Shown here: in pieces, positions 36,409-47,133 of the stretch
Numbering within the stretch: position 1 is the first letter of the stretch
How the letters are laid out: each line of letters opens with the position of its first letter
Assembly (NCBI RefSeq): GCF_000247695.1
Contig: NW_004624779.1
Coordinates: 1,676,126-1,740,125, forward strand
Origin: Heterocephalus glaber
Lineage: Eukaryota; Chordata; Mammalia; Rodentia; Bathyergidae
Direction of reading: 5' to 3'
Length of the DNA: 64,000 nucleotides
Notes under the pieces: model-generated
Database searches by the model: none
What the model was told of the DNA's origin: nothing
The model's input: the letters and a program-made list of their open reading frames with translations, nothing else
Made by a program: the position numbers and the translations under genes

Positions 36409-36485
36409 CCATTCGGGAAACTTCCTCCTCAGCCAAGTATCCTTTGAAAAGCTTTGGTGCGGTTAGGTTAGGTCCACGTGTATGA
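36409..36485 (-). other. MIR17HG: MIR17HG exon 3 (candidate)
   Basis: This 77-nt candidate exon is bounded on the minus strand by a very good acceptor (TTTTTTCCTGTCCCCC... CCCAG|T, AG at 36487-36486) and a donor GAATGG|GTAAGG (GT at 36408-36407). It contains a canonical CACGTG E-box at 36475-36480. In the long isoform this exon would not be spliced at its donor but would run on through the microRNA cluster to the poly(A) site. The splice sites are seen; their use is inferred. Confidence 0.55.
36475..36480. promoter_or_regulatory. E-box CACGTG, site 1
   Basis: A canonical palindromic MYC/MAX E-box, inside candidate exon 3 and about 0.9 kb upstream of miR-17. It is the most promoter-proximal of three CACGTG sites in this interval. 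Confidence 0.5.
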
Positions 36486-36720
36486 CTGGGTGGAGGGGGA
36501 CAGGAAAAAAGATAAACATATTTGCTAAAAATTACCACCACCCCCCAAGTCCATTTATAAATACACTCTTTTCCAACCCCTCTCATGTCAATTAATCCTG
36601 TTAATTTGCAAAACCAAAGTAACAGAACCAGGCATATTAGCAGGATTTAAAAGACCAACAATGTAAGCATAAAAACGTGGACTGGAATAAAGTTGAAAAA
36701 TCCCTAGGTATCACACTCAC

Positions 36721-36792
36721 TTCTTAATTAATAAGCTCCCGAAATACTTGAGTGTGGTCAGGAGTAATCATTAACTCTACTGTACAGCACCA
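36721..36792 (-). other. MIR17HG: MIR17HG exon 2 (candidate)
   Basis: This 72-nt candidate exon is bounded on the minus strand by a pyrimidine-rich acceptor (CTCTTTCTCCTCGCAG|TGG, AG at 36794-36793) and a donor AA|GTGAGTG (GT at 36720-36719). The exon body is ordinary AT-balanced sequence just outside the CpG island. With the next candidate it gives three exons before the cluster, matching the reported position of the cluster in intron 3 of the human gene. No reading frame is implied. Confidence 0.5.
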
Positions 36793-36993
36793 CTGCGAGG
36801 AGAAAGAGCAGCCAAGAGACTATTCTTCACCACCCCTCCCCCAACCGAGACCTCGTGGCTTCGAGCCGGGATAAAGAGTTGTTTCCTCAAGTGCTGTGGT
36901 TCCCAGGCCATGGTGCTAATTTTTTCTTTCGGTGCTATCGCACCCAGCAGCCTTCCCTCTCCACTTCTTTTTCCCCTCTGCTCCAGTTTAGGA

Positions 36994-37002
36994 ATATAAA
37001 AG
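36994..37002 (+). promoter_or_regulatory. Plus-strand TATA box at the CpG-island edge
   Basis: ATATAAAAG, followed at once by GC-rich sequence, is a canonical TATA context pointing into the CpG island antisense to MIR17HG. A start near 37025-37030 would be expected. No downstream exon or reading frame is evident, so this is a candidate only. Confidence 0.25.
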
Positions 37003-37660
37003 CGGGCAGGACCGCCCGAGACTGTAAAGTGCCCGCCACACTCATGGAGCCCGGGCCGGCAGCACATGTCGCACAAGGGGGCGCGCGGCCCTGCGGTTCC
37101 CCGCGCGGCCGCCAGGGGGCGCAGGGTAAGAGCCGGGCCCCGCCGGACGCGGGCACCCCCACCCTCCGTTTCCCGGCGGCAGCCGCGCGGCGACCGGCGG
37201 CGCCGAGGCCTGAGCTCGGCGGGGACGCGGCGCACCGCCCCTCCTTTGTGTCCCCCGCCCCCCGGCCCAGCCCAGAGGGGCGGGGGCTCGGCGGCCGCGG
37301 TGCCCGCCGCACGCGGCCCGAGGCCTAAGCCGGGAACAATCGCGGAGGCGCGCGGTGGCCGCCATGTCCCCCGCCCTCGCCGCGCGCCGCCCGCCCGCCC
37401 GCCCCGCAGGAACATGGCGGCGGGGACGCCTCTCCCGCCGACCGCCGCCTCCCGCGCAGCGCTCCCCGGGGCGGCAGGCGCAGGGCCCACGCGGCGATGG
37501 CGGCGGGCTCCGGCCTCCTCCGCGGGCCCCGGCGGGGGAGGCGGCGAGCCGCGCCCGGGGCTGCCCACGCGGCAACAAAGCCCACGCAGAGCGGGGCAGG
37601 CGCCCAGGCCGCGCCGCCCGAGCCCGCGCCCTGCGCACAAAGTTTGGGGGAGCGCGGCTC

Positions 37661-37960
37661 NNNNNNNNNNNNNNNNNNNNNNNNNNNNNNNNNNNNNNNN
37701 NNNNNNNNNNNNNNNNNNNNNNNNNNNNNNNNNNNNNNNNNNNNNNNNNNNNNNNNNNNNNNNNNNNNNNNNNNNNNNNNNNNNNNNNNNNNNNNNNNNN
37801 NNNNNNNNNNNNNNNNNNNNNNNNNNNNNNNNNNNNNNNNNNNNNNNNNNNNNNNNNNNNNNNNNNNNNNNNNNNNNNNNNNNNNNNNNNNNNNNNNNNN
37901 NNNNNNNNNNNNNNNNNNNNNNNNNNNNNNNNNNNNNNNNNNNNNNNNNNNNNNNNNNNN
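37661..37960. other. Assembly gap (300 N)
   Basis: Exactly 300 unknown bases inside the CpG island, in intron 1 of MIR17HG. The round size suggests an estimated or placeholder gap. GC-rich flanks explain the sequencing failure. Confidence 0.99.
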
Positions 37961-38089
37961 TGCCCTCGGCCGCTTGCCGCCCGCCCGCGTGCCAGCCGGG
38001 ACCCCGAGACCCGCCCGGCCACGAGCCCCGCCCGCCGCCCGGCCGCACACAACAGGTTTCCCTCCGCCGGCGGAGGGGCGGGCACTCAC

Positions 38090-38380
38090 CGGGAGGAGTA
38101 GCCGCCACCATCTTCGCCCGGCGCCGGGCTCTCGCGCCCGCCTCCGCTTTACTACGACCGGAGGCCCCAGGCCGGGGGTGCGGCCGCCGGGGGAGTCGCC
38201 CAGCCTGGGCACCCTGGGGGCTTCGCCGAGGGGCACGAGCCGCAGCCGGGTCGCCCCCACCCCTTTGGCCTCGCCCGAGGGCGCGAAGTGGCGCGAAGGC
38301 GCGGGCCGGGAGGCGGCAGCGGCACCTCGAAGGACCATGTGGGTGAATGAAGGGCGGCGGCTCCCGCCTCAACGTAAATA
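38090..38380 (-). other. MIR17HG: MIR17HG exon 1 (predicted)
   Basis: This is the inferred first exon. Its 3' edge is set by a strong splice donor on the minus strand, CTCCCG|GTGAGTG, with the intron GT at 38089-38088. The 5' edge is placed about 30 bp downstream of the TATA-like element at 38406-38415. The sequence is GC-rich and lies at the upstream end of the CpG island. The assembly gap begins about 130 bp into the following intron, so it does not remove the exon. The donor is seen directly; the TSS is inferred. Confidence 0.6.
38281..38297. promoter_or_regulatory. Tandem E2F-like sites
   Basis: Two copies of GCGCGAA, exactly 10 bp apart, lie about 90 bp downstream of the proposed start. 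The reverse complement TTCGCGC is the core of the E2F consensus. E2F1-3 are established activators of the human and mouse promoter, so these are good candidate sites in exon 1. Confidence 0.45.
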
Positions 38381-38470
38381 CGGACAAGCCCCACTCCCTC
38401 ATTAGCATAAAAAACAAAGTACTTCCGACCTCCCCGCCCGCCCGCCAATCACCGCAGGCCCCGCCCACGG
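38376..38470 (-). promoter_or_regulatory. MIR17HG core promoter
   Basis: Read on the minus strand from upstream: a GC box (38459-38469), an inverted CCAAT box (CCAAT on plus at 38445-38449), further GC-box sequence (38431-38444), an ETS-like CGGAAGT (38421-38427), a T-rich TATA-like element GTTTTTTATG (38415-38406) overlapping an octamer-like ATGCTAAT (38408-38401), then the expected start near 38375-38385. A non-consensus TATA plus initiator has been described for the human miR-17~92 promoter, and this arrangement fits. Motifs are seen; function is inferred from the human gene. Confidence 0.7.
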
Positions 38471-38960
38471 CTGCCCGTTCTGGCGACCAGGAGAGCGGGA
38501 GCCCCAAGTCCCCGGCGGCGCAGAGCCGCTCCATCCTCGGCCGCGCTGAGTCCCGCTGCCCGCCACCCGTGGGGCGCCTCTCCGGACACCTCGCGCCACG
38601 CCCCCGCCACGCCCTCCGGGCCGACTCCCTGCCTGGAAGCGCGCGCCTCGTGGGGCTGCCCGGGATCCGCGCTCGCCCTGGGACCCTTCGGAGAGCGGTG
38701 GGCACGGCTGGGCGCCTTCCTCGCCCCCCGCGGGTCGAGGTGGTGGTGATGGGGCCCGCCTCGTGCCCGCAGGAACCGAGATGAGTCCGGGCGAGAGGCT
38801 GGCCCTCACCTCCAAGTGGAATTCTCAGGGCAAAGATCGTGGGGACTCAGAAACTAAGGCGTTGCGTTGCACCCGAGGCTGTTAGGGATGCGGGGTCGGT
38901 GAAAGGTGCTTCCTTAGCCTGACAGGGTGAAGGCGGGACACCGCCCGAGCCTGGAGTGCG

Positions 38961-41787
38961 GGCTGCGGTACCTGATCCTCCTGAGCCCAGCTGCGCTTAG
39001 GAGGAACTCCAGCTCTTCCCTGGAAAGAGCTCTGCTCGGAAAGATCCTCAGCAACAACTACAAAACCGAGAGCCAGAGCCCACTGAGGAGCCCCCCTTCC
39101 AGTGTGCTTCAGGAAATTCCAGAATTCTCAGAAACATAATTGTTAAAAGAAGTGAAGGCTCGTAATGTGTTACAAATACAGTAATTTCAAATTGGTTTCA
39201 AATAATTCAGTAAGTACTTATTGGAAAGTACATACCACTACTTAGTGATTTTTACAAGAAAACTAAAAAAAAAAAAAAAATTGCCAGAAGATATCTATAC
39301 TGTCCAAAGTTTTGACATTCAATTCTTGCTAGCGTTGCTATCTTTCTGACTCATATTACCATGCCTTGCTTACATTCAGTTGTCAACTAGTAATGCTATG
39401 AAAGTAATGGACCAAAGTCTTGTTTTTGCTACTTGTTTTGTAAATCCCAATCGACGGCTAAAGCAGAAAATTTTACAATATTTAATCATTCTGCAAAAAG
39501 GGAAATCTGATAATTTTATTAAGTCTCCTTTATATTATTTTTGTTCAGCGTTGACTACTGTATCATTTTTCTTTAAAGCTTTACCTTCTGCTTTAAATTA
39601 GATGGTTGGGGTGAGAGAGAGGTGTAAGTAAGTGTCCATTAAACTCTGAATCATGGGAAATCCCACAAGAGACATTTCTGAGCAGGGCAGAGTTGCTTAT
39701 CATTTCCTTCAAATTAAAGTTAACACTGAAATACTAGTTTTCAAAAGCTGATTTTAGGCATCCAACTTCTGCCTGGAAATCTGACAATCGACTATTTTGT
39801 GTGACAGCCAGAGAAGGGATTTCATTCTTAGGGTATACACTTTTTTTTTTTTTTTTTAAACAGTAATCAGGATTTTGGAAGATGTAAATTCATTTAAGCA
39901 TGCTGACTTGGAAATCCCAGAAAGTTTCAGGATTAGTAGGTTGCATTTTTTTTAAGAGGTTCATTCATACTTCCTTTCAAAATTAATACACAAGTTATCT
40001 TAAATATAATTAAAATAATTGAAAACTTTTAATCCCTAAGAATTTAAATCTTTGCCACATATATATGTATATCAAGACTTCAGTAATTAGAAGCTTATAT
40101 TCCTCAGTTTCTGAAGCCACAGCTAGGTATATTTTATAATTAAAGGAAAGGTATGTGGATATGATTTTGAACATCACAAAAATATCAACTGCTATCACAT
40201 ACCTTCTACAACCAAAGAATGTAAAAATAAAGCTATCTGAAATGCCAAAGTAGACATGCATGCTTCTCAATTCAGCTAAACACAGTACTGTTTTACACAA
40301 TCCAGAACATTTTAGATCAAGTAAAAAGCTCAATATAACATCAGGAAATTTCCATATAACTGTTCACATGCTGTATAATAAATAGATAAATATCCATATT
40401 TTTCATTTTTCACTAATGTTTCAGAGTCCTATAAGCATAGATGTTATGAATTCAAGACATCTAAAAAGTTTTGACCTTATTAATAATGTTGGCAATTTTA
40501 TGTCCTACCTTTTTCTGTGTCAGGGTCAATTGATTTGTGTCAAATTTTTGAAAGATAAGCTCAGTTAAAGTTAATTATAGAATTTTAAGAAACTAAAAAA
40601 ATGATAATAATATTCACATTATAAATGTGAAAATTTAGGAATAACACAGGAATCTAAGATAAATATGACTCCTGTGTTATTGTAAACTGTAAATAGAAGT
40701 TTAGGGGTAGTTTATAAATTTGCTGTAGCAATGAACTATGTTTCACATTTAGTAAATTACTATTTTTAAATAGATACCCATTGTGTCATTATTTAATATT
40801 TTGTCATAGCATTGAATTTAATAGAAGATGGGAAGAAATTTAAGCACCACTTTGAGTTTAGAAAACTAAGAACAAACTAGACTATATTGTAGCAAACTGA
40901 TCAGCGACTGGATAATGAAGTTTGGAGATTTTTACAATTTGTATTTGTAAATGTCTGAAAATGCATAATCTAGTCAAACTCTCTTAATGATTGTTAAAAG
41001 AGTATTAATCCAATTTAACATTCCTATATTCAGTATCTGCTAGTCTTCCGGAACTGGTTACAGTTGTTATAACAAGGAATATGAGCCTATGCTTATGAAA
41101 AGTTCAACTCTATTACCGATTACCAAGAATCTTTTACAAATAAGCTAAAAGTTTCATGTGTGAAAACTTTTATTTTTCTCCTTTCCATATCTAATTAAAT
41201 AATTCCTCTGATGGCAAGTTATTTAGGAAATCTATTTTTGTGTATGTCATTTGGCAATCAGACATAACATGAATATATGGATTATTCACTACAAATGACA
41301 TTTCAATATGCTGTTAAGGAGATTAAATTATTATTTGACCATATAATTTGATAGCTCCATCTGTGGTTTTAGAATTTAAAAATTGTAAATTATAGAGGGA
41401 AAGATGAATAAAATGTGTGGCTTTGAATAAAGAAGCAACTGGAAGAAAGACACCCCCCCCCTCACTCATATCTTTGAAATTGTTACTGTAGTGCTAACTA
41501 CATGGAGGTAACTGATGATTATTTAATTAAGAAACCAGTCACTGTAGATGCTGTTTGTTGTAATGAAAGACCAGTCTCTACCCTTAAAAAAGTTCAGTAT
41601 GTGTTGCTGTTTGTCAATATATGTAAAATTGTATTGCTCTCATTAAAAGCTCTAATTTATCTTGAATTAAACACTCAATGTATCATTATAGTACATTATA
41701 GTAAATATTTCAATAATACACATTTTTTATTAGAAAAATGCAACATCAAAATTAGAAGTAATGTATTCTAAATTTCTTTTTCTTAAT
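38961..41787. other. Unique sequence upstream of MIR17HG
   Basis: Falls quickly from the CpG island into AT-rich sequence. Contains only homopolymer runs (A16 near 39270, T18 near 39841) and a 12-bp perfect inverted repeat (40640-40681). No gene recognised. Confidence 0.55.
40640..40681. repeat. Perfect 12-bp inverted repeat
   Basis: AATAACACAGGA (40640-40651) and TCCTGTGTTATT (40670-40681) with an 18-nt loop. Confidence 0.85.
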
Positions 41788-41965
41788 TTAGTATTTCTCA
41801 ACCTGGCTGTACTTTACAATCACCCAAGGAGACATTGAAACATGCAAATGTCTGGCCCTTACTTGCAAATATTTTAATTTAGTGAGTCAGAAGTGGGACC
41901 AAAATTGTTTTTTGAAAATTCCCACCTCATACTTGTGTGAAATCAGGACTACCAGCTTTGCTACT
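41788..41965 (+). mobile_element. MER5A-like DNA transposon fossil
   Basis: 'agtatttctcaacctggctgtac', 'caatcacccaaggagacattgaaac' and 'attttaatttagtgagtcagaagtggg' follow the MER5A (hAT-Charlie) consensus, with a diverged 3' end. Confidence 0.7.
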
Positions 41966-43799
41966 TTGTTCTTCCATTAGATAAAAAATGTTTGACTAAT
42001 CATTACCATTAGGAACAATAAGGAACTGACCCGAAATATTCCAAGTCCCTCATAATTATAGAAATAAAAGTTAAAGAAAAGACAACATTTTCAGAAATGA
42101 TTTTGAAAAACTTAATACTGTCAGTCGTAACAATGTCTTATAAGGCACACTGGAAACTTTACAAGTGCTGCTGTATGTCTTTGCTCTCTGGGCTTGCAGT
42201 TTAATTTAGCTAAATATTTATTTAACAATGGAAGATCATTCACATGAATTGAGCTGTTTGAAAAAAATCTCTGGAGTGTACTTGTTTAGTTAGGATGAAT
42301 TGAATTTTTTCTCACCATCATTTAGCTATATGGAAGGTGTATAGAGATCAGCCTGCACATCTGTAAAATTTAAAAAGTAACAGAGCACATACAAGAAGAG
42401 TCAATAGTAGGAGATATTGCCAAATACTGCTACTTTTCATTCATTTCATTCAGTATTTAAAAGCTCCTTAGATGTTTTTTCCTTCCTTTCAAATTTGGCA
42501 TCTGAGCTTAATTTATTGTCAGAGGAAACGAGTAGATTCAACCTACCATCTAGGTTTATTCTTCTATCTCGTTGAGATATTGATTATATAATTTTCTTTT
42601 AAAAATTAGTTAAAACACAGATTTCACAGTTGTTAACACTATTCTATAAAACTATGCGTAAGTATGTATTTTCATCTAACAGTCAAGCCTGATCCTTTGT
42701 ATATCAAGATGATAATTAAGTTCAGTAACAATGTGGTTCAGATCAAATATTTGTGATGGTTACTTGCTTTTCTAAAGTCTATAATGAATACATAATTTCA
42801 TGTAGTTCTAAAAAGGAAAAGTAATATTTATGTGAGACTTCCAATGAAGGGCATACATTTTTGATAAATCCTGAAAACAATGCACTTTGGTACTCTTAAA
42901 TGCCAGTTAAGCCTTCTCCCTATGCAAGCAATAAATTCCAATATGGCATCTTATTTTTCACACACCAATACTCAGAGTAAGAAAGTATAGTACAGTATTT
43001 TGGCCAGGTAATTCCTGAACTGAATTGGAACAAAGTGATGGCCCTTTTACATCTGAAATGAGAAAATTGGAACAGCCTCTCACTGTTATGAAAAGTAAAT
43101 ACCATTTCTGCACTGTACTTGTCCAAAGAGAAGTCAGTACCCACCCGACCCTCAGAAATCACCCTTGAAAATGAATTATTTAATTTGATCTCTGAGAACA
43201 TATGGATGATGACATTGTTTTGCTAGAAAGACTATGGCTGACATACTTGTTTATAGAAATTTGTCAAAATTATATGAGGAAAAAAATTAAAAGCAAATTA
43301 TATTAGACTTAGCCATACACATTTAGATGTGTCCAGTGTTAACATTTGCTTCCAAAATATTAGGAGCAAATAGTTTGCTGTCCTCTGGTGGGAGAGTCAC
43401 AGCAGCTATTTTTAAAGGCTGCAAATAAAACTAATCCAAGAGAGTATTTAAAGACAAGTCAAGATAGGAAAGATGAAGTTTAGGAGTCATAAATGCCTGA
43501 GCAAGATATTAGAACAAGGAGGAAGATGGAGCCCAAAGGATAGGATGGAAAAACACCTATGAAGGTAGGTCCTGGATATGTTCTATATTTGAATCTAATG
43601 GGTGGCTGCATGGGTGTAAAGGAAGTTATTATTCAATACCTAAAATTGGTGTACTTTGCTCTCTGTATATGTTCTCTAATTAAAACAATATGGACAGCAA
43701 TAACAACTCCCTGGGGGAAGAGACCTGTAAAAGCCCATGGAAACATAAGGCAGGGATTGAGACACAGGCAAGGACAGTGGGGTTCAATACCAGCAGTAT
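41966..43799. other. Intergenic, nothing recognised
   Basis: AT-rich unique-looking sequence. No supported gene. Confidence 0.5.
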
Positions 43800-43915
43800 C
43801 CGTTTTTTGGTTTTTTGAGGTAGGGTCTCCCTGTGTAGCCCAGGCTGACCTTGAACTTGTGGTGATCTTCCTGCCTCAGCCACTTGCACACCCAGGTTGT
43901 ACACCCAGCTGCCTG
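43800..43915 (-). mobile_element. B1-type SINE
   Basis: 'ttgaggtagggtctccctgtgtagcccaggctgaccttgaac' and 'gatcttcctgcctcagcc', then a diverged 3' part. The open frames across it are SINE translations. Confidence 0.88.
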
Positions 43916-44194
43916 CACATCTTGTGTCGATGGTGTATAGATTCTCTAAATGATTACACGTGAATTAGCTAATATCAATTTCAATGTCACAGAACGGACA
44001 AATTAGTCAATATTGAAGAAACTATTCACTAGTGCCTAACCTTAGAAAGGTAGCTTTTATGATAGCAGATATATAAGGAAAGACTGACTTCTAACATTAA
44101 GCAAGAGAATTCTCTTTTTCAATATAAAATGACTGACGCCTTACCCAATCCCAGTGAACCACATTGTTTAGTTGCTCATGGAACATTAACTGTG

Positions 44195-44527
44195 TGTAAT
44201 GGTTAATCTTGGCTGTCAACCTGGCCTGTTTGACAGATACCTGGGGGATTAATAGAACACACTTCTGAGTGTGTCTGGAGGGCTGTTGGGGGAATGATCC
44301 TGTGGACTGTTTCTGGCCCCGGACCTCTCCCCTCTGGCTCCCTCCTGCTCTCTGCTTCCAGGGTGCTATGAATTGAGCAGCTTTCCCCCACCATGCCCTT
44401 CTGCCATGACGCTTCTGCCTTGGAGCTTCCCACCATGGTCTGAAACTAAGCCAAATAAACCTCTCCTCCTGTAAGTTGCAAGTGTCAGGTATTTTGTCCC
44501 AGAAAAGGGAAAACAAACTAATACAGT
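44195..44527 (+). mobile_element. LTR-like repeat (family unassigned)
   Basis: 'ggttaatcttggctgtcaacctggcctg', 'cacacttctgagtgtgtctgg', 'cttctgccatgacgcttctgcc', 'aaataaacctctcctcctgtaag' and the end 'caggtattttgtcccag...aaactaatacag'. Near full length. Confidence 0.6.
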
Positions 44528-44844
44528 ATGAAAGCCAATTATTTTTATCAAGTGTTCAAGAAAAATTAATGCCTACTGTTGGCAAAACGAATTAGCTCTT
44601 TCAAAATCTAGTGTATGTTTGCCTAAAATAATTGCCAGAGTATGTGTTCAAAAATTGTTGAATTAATCAATGAGCATAAAAATTCTATCTGAAGAATCAT
44701 GAATGTAATCCCTGTATTATGAATGTATCCTTAGAGGCATATTTAATCAATTAGTCTTATAACTGATCTTAACAAGGAGACAGGCTTTTTTTATTTACAC
44801 TTGAGTAGTGTGTACAAAGTGAGAAGTTTGCCATCAGAAATGTT

Positions 44845-45215
44845 ATGATCTGTATCTAGATGTCTCCCCCCACCAAAGCCTCAGGCACTCATAGATGGGG
44901 CTTTTGAAAGGTGATGAAATCTTGGGGACTCTATTCAACGTGCTGTTAGGAGGTGGGGCCTGGTCAGAAAAGGTGAGTTCCTGGGATCCCAGGCTGGAAG
45001 GGCGTCTGTATCTCCCTATTAGGTTCTCCTTTTTGCCTCCCTCCTCCTGATCACCATGATGTGAGCAGCTTTACTCCCTGCAGGCTCTACCCTGCCATTT
45101 TTGCTTGGAGCTGGCTGACTATGGACCGAACATATGAGCCAAAAGAAACCTTTTCTCCTTTAAAATGTGGGTATTGGATATTGTGTTCCAGAGACAAGGA
45201 AAAGTGACTAACATA
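44845..45215 (+). mobile_element. LTR-like repeat (family unassigned)
   Basis: 'gatgtctccccccaccaaagcctcaggc', 'gctgttaggaggtggggcctgg', 'gatgtgagcagctttactcc' and 'gagccaaaagaaaccttttctcctttaa', ending 'gaaaagtgactaac'. The copy truncated by the window end at 63880 begins the same way. Confidence 0.6.
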
Positions 45216-47117
45216 AGAAGAGTCCTGGATAAAGACATGGTGGGGACACTGATACTAGCATTTATCAAGGTTATCAGATTTTTGGGCTAGGAAATCAGAA
45301 GTGAGTTAGGATCTAGTGTTTGGAATCAAGGGAAACCACTGATAATGGCTGCAGGTGGGAGTGTAAACACAATGCTGGAAGACAGAAACATTTACATGGG
45401 TTAGGCTGATAATGGTTAACCGGCTAAGGGTCAGAGAAAAACAGAGTAAGGTGCAGAATCAGCTGCTGGTATTATGAGTCAGGTCTTGGAGAAAATCACT
45501 GGGGTAGATCAGTGATTCCCAAGGCATCCCTGGCCTCCAGGTGAAAGACTTCATCTTAAAGCAAATTGAACATTGCCTTCCACCACTGAACATTACTCAT
45601 TTGAGCCATTCTGATATCAATTACTTTTTCACAAATGGGCAAAGTGGGGGTTCACCATGAGATGAATACCATTTCATCAAATTTCTAAGGAAGTAACTAC
45701 TAACATAACCATTCATTCATGTACCTGTGTTTGTGAAGCTAAGTGATTGCATCCAATAATTTGGGAAGCCAATACAACCACTAGTGATAATCCTATATTA
45801 TTTGCATGCATGAGAACAGTAAAATGATTATGGAATATTATCTTTGAATGTAATATCTAGCTCATCCAATTGAGGTTCTGAGGAATGCAAACAGGATTAG
45901 AAGAGTCCCCTCCATCCTCCAAAAACTTGCTGTCCCTTGAGGAACTGCAAAGCAGGTGAGAACCACAGCATGAAACAAGCCAGTGCAAAGCACCAGCGAT
46001 CAACACACTCTCTGGTGCAACTGACATGGAGGCAGAATTCTGTTCCAGGGAGGAATTTTTTAGGTATTTCCTTTACAGGGAGTAAACCAACCCATGGCAG
46101 TGCTGAGTCAGTAAGGAAGTACAAGTAAAATAAGCTGAGACTGAGGGATAAGAAACTAAGTGTGTGCAGATTCTCAGATAAATCACTGAGGACTGCTTCT
46201 AGAGTTAATCCCCTTCTCAGATCCTAGAGGCAGAATCCTCTCTAGATCCTTTCACTCTTCTCAGACAAGAGTAAATACATTTCAGGAGTACTTCACAAGT
46301 ATATCCTCGCATTTGGTATGTTTTAGAGTACATCCAAACGACATCAGCTGAATTAGATTCAGAGATTTGGCGATTCAAAACATTTCCTAAATCTTCCATG
46401 TTCATTTTCACTTGTTAGGACTATACTTTGTTTTTTTGACCTAAAATCTTTTACCAAGCAAGGTAAAAAGAGTCTTACTAATTTTATATGGGATTACTAG
46501 TCATTAGAAGTTAGCATGAACATATTAAAGAAAAAATTAGTAATTTAAATATTAACCTTTCCAAGGCACCAAACCTTCTTTCAGTAAGTCTTAGGACATA
46601 ATAAAAATGTACTCTTTTTTAAAAAAAATCACACTTTATACAATTCAAAAAAGATTCAATAAATACTAAAGTTGCCATTGTTCTGTTTGCCAGAAGAAAA
46701 AAGAAAAAACAGGAATTATTCTCATATTTGCCATTTCTATACAATACAAAATTCAGAATATAAACTGCATTAAATAATTCTTTAGAACCTATCCTGAAGT
46801 CCCCTGTATCTCAAAATCCTTTCAAGTAATCCATAAACTATCTGGTGTATCTATAGCTACCACATGTATAAGTGTTTAAAGAATGAGATTTAGGGCCTTA
46901 GAGACTTAAGAGGCTCCCTGCTCTTTCATATAGTAGTCTGTAGTCCGGTACAACCTTCTACCTCCCAAGGTCCTCATCACCAACATAAGAATATTAATAT
47001 ACTATTTGATGAAGTTGTTTTTAAGAATCTAGAGAGATATACAAAAAGGTTGAGTTATAAATGGTATATAGGACTTTATTATTAATATAAAGTTAAAATA
47101 TTCTGGTTATTTGAAAA
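45216..47117. other. Intergenic, nothing recognised
   Basis: No supported gene or clear repeat. Confidence 0.5.
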
Positions 47118-47133
47118 CACTCAGGTTCTTTTT

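Larger units (their letters stand above)
31945..38380 (-). ncRNA. MIR17HG: MIR17HG host gene (pri-miR-17~92 transcript)
   Basis: This is the long non-coding RNA gene whose nuclear primary transcript is cut by Drosha/DGCR8 to release six microRNAs. It is identified by the six hairpins at 34794-35583 in canonical order, and by the CpG-island promoter about 2.8 kb upstream of miR-17. Splice signals suggest exons at about 38380-38090, 36792-36721 and 36485-36409, so the cluster lies in intron 3, as reported for human C13orf25. The 3' end is inferred from AATAAA (minus strand, 31969-31964) followed by a U/GU-rich stretch. Reading through intron 3 to that site gives a spliced RNA of about 4.9 kb, against roughly 5 kb for the human long isoform (from memory). 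Known regulators are MYC and E2F. The identity is near certain; the TSS and 3' end are inferred to within tens of bases. Confidence 0.9.
37020..38960. promoter_or_regulatory. CpG island spanning the MIR17HG promoter
   Basis: Nearly 2 kb of very GC-rich, CpG-dense sequence in an otherwise AT-rich window. It covers the proposed core promoter, exon 1 and most of intron 1, and continues about 550 bp upstream of the TSS. It contains many GC boxes and E2F-like motifs. Bases 37661-37960 are an assembly gap of exactly 300 N, so the true length is unknown. A CpG-island promoter fits the broad, proliferation-linked expression of this host gene. Confidence 0.95.

Noticed and set aside
36777..38705. 642-codon minus-strand open frame and several overlapping 250-430-codon frames across the CpG island
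   Set aside because: They run through 300 N, are full of Arg/Ala/Gly/Pro as expected for GC-rich DNA, exist on both strands in several frames, and conflict with the MIR17HG promoter and splice signals.
43559..43963. 134-codon plus-strand open frame
   Set aside because: Its C-terminal half ('VGSPCVAQADLELVV') is the usual translation of an antisense B1/Alu-type SINE.
44097..44516. 139-codon minus-strand open frame
   Set aside because: It lies entirely within the LTR-like repeat at 44195-44527 and its flank.
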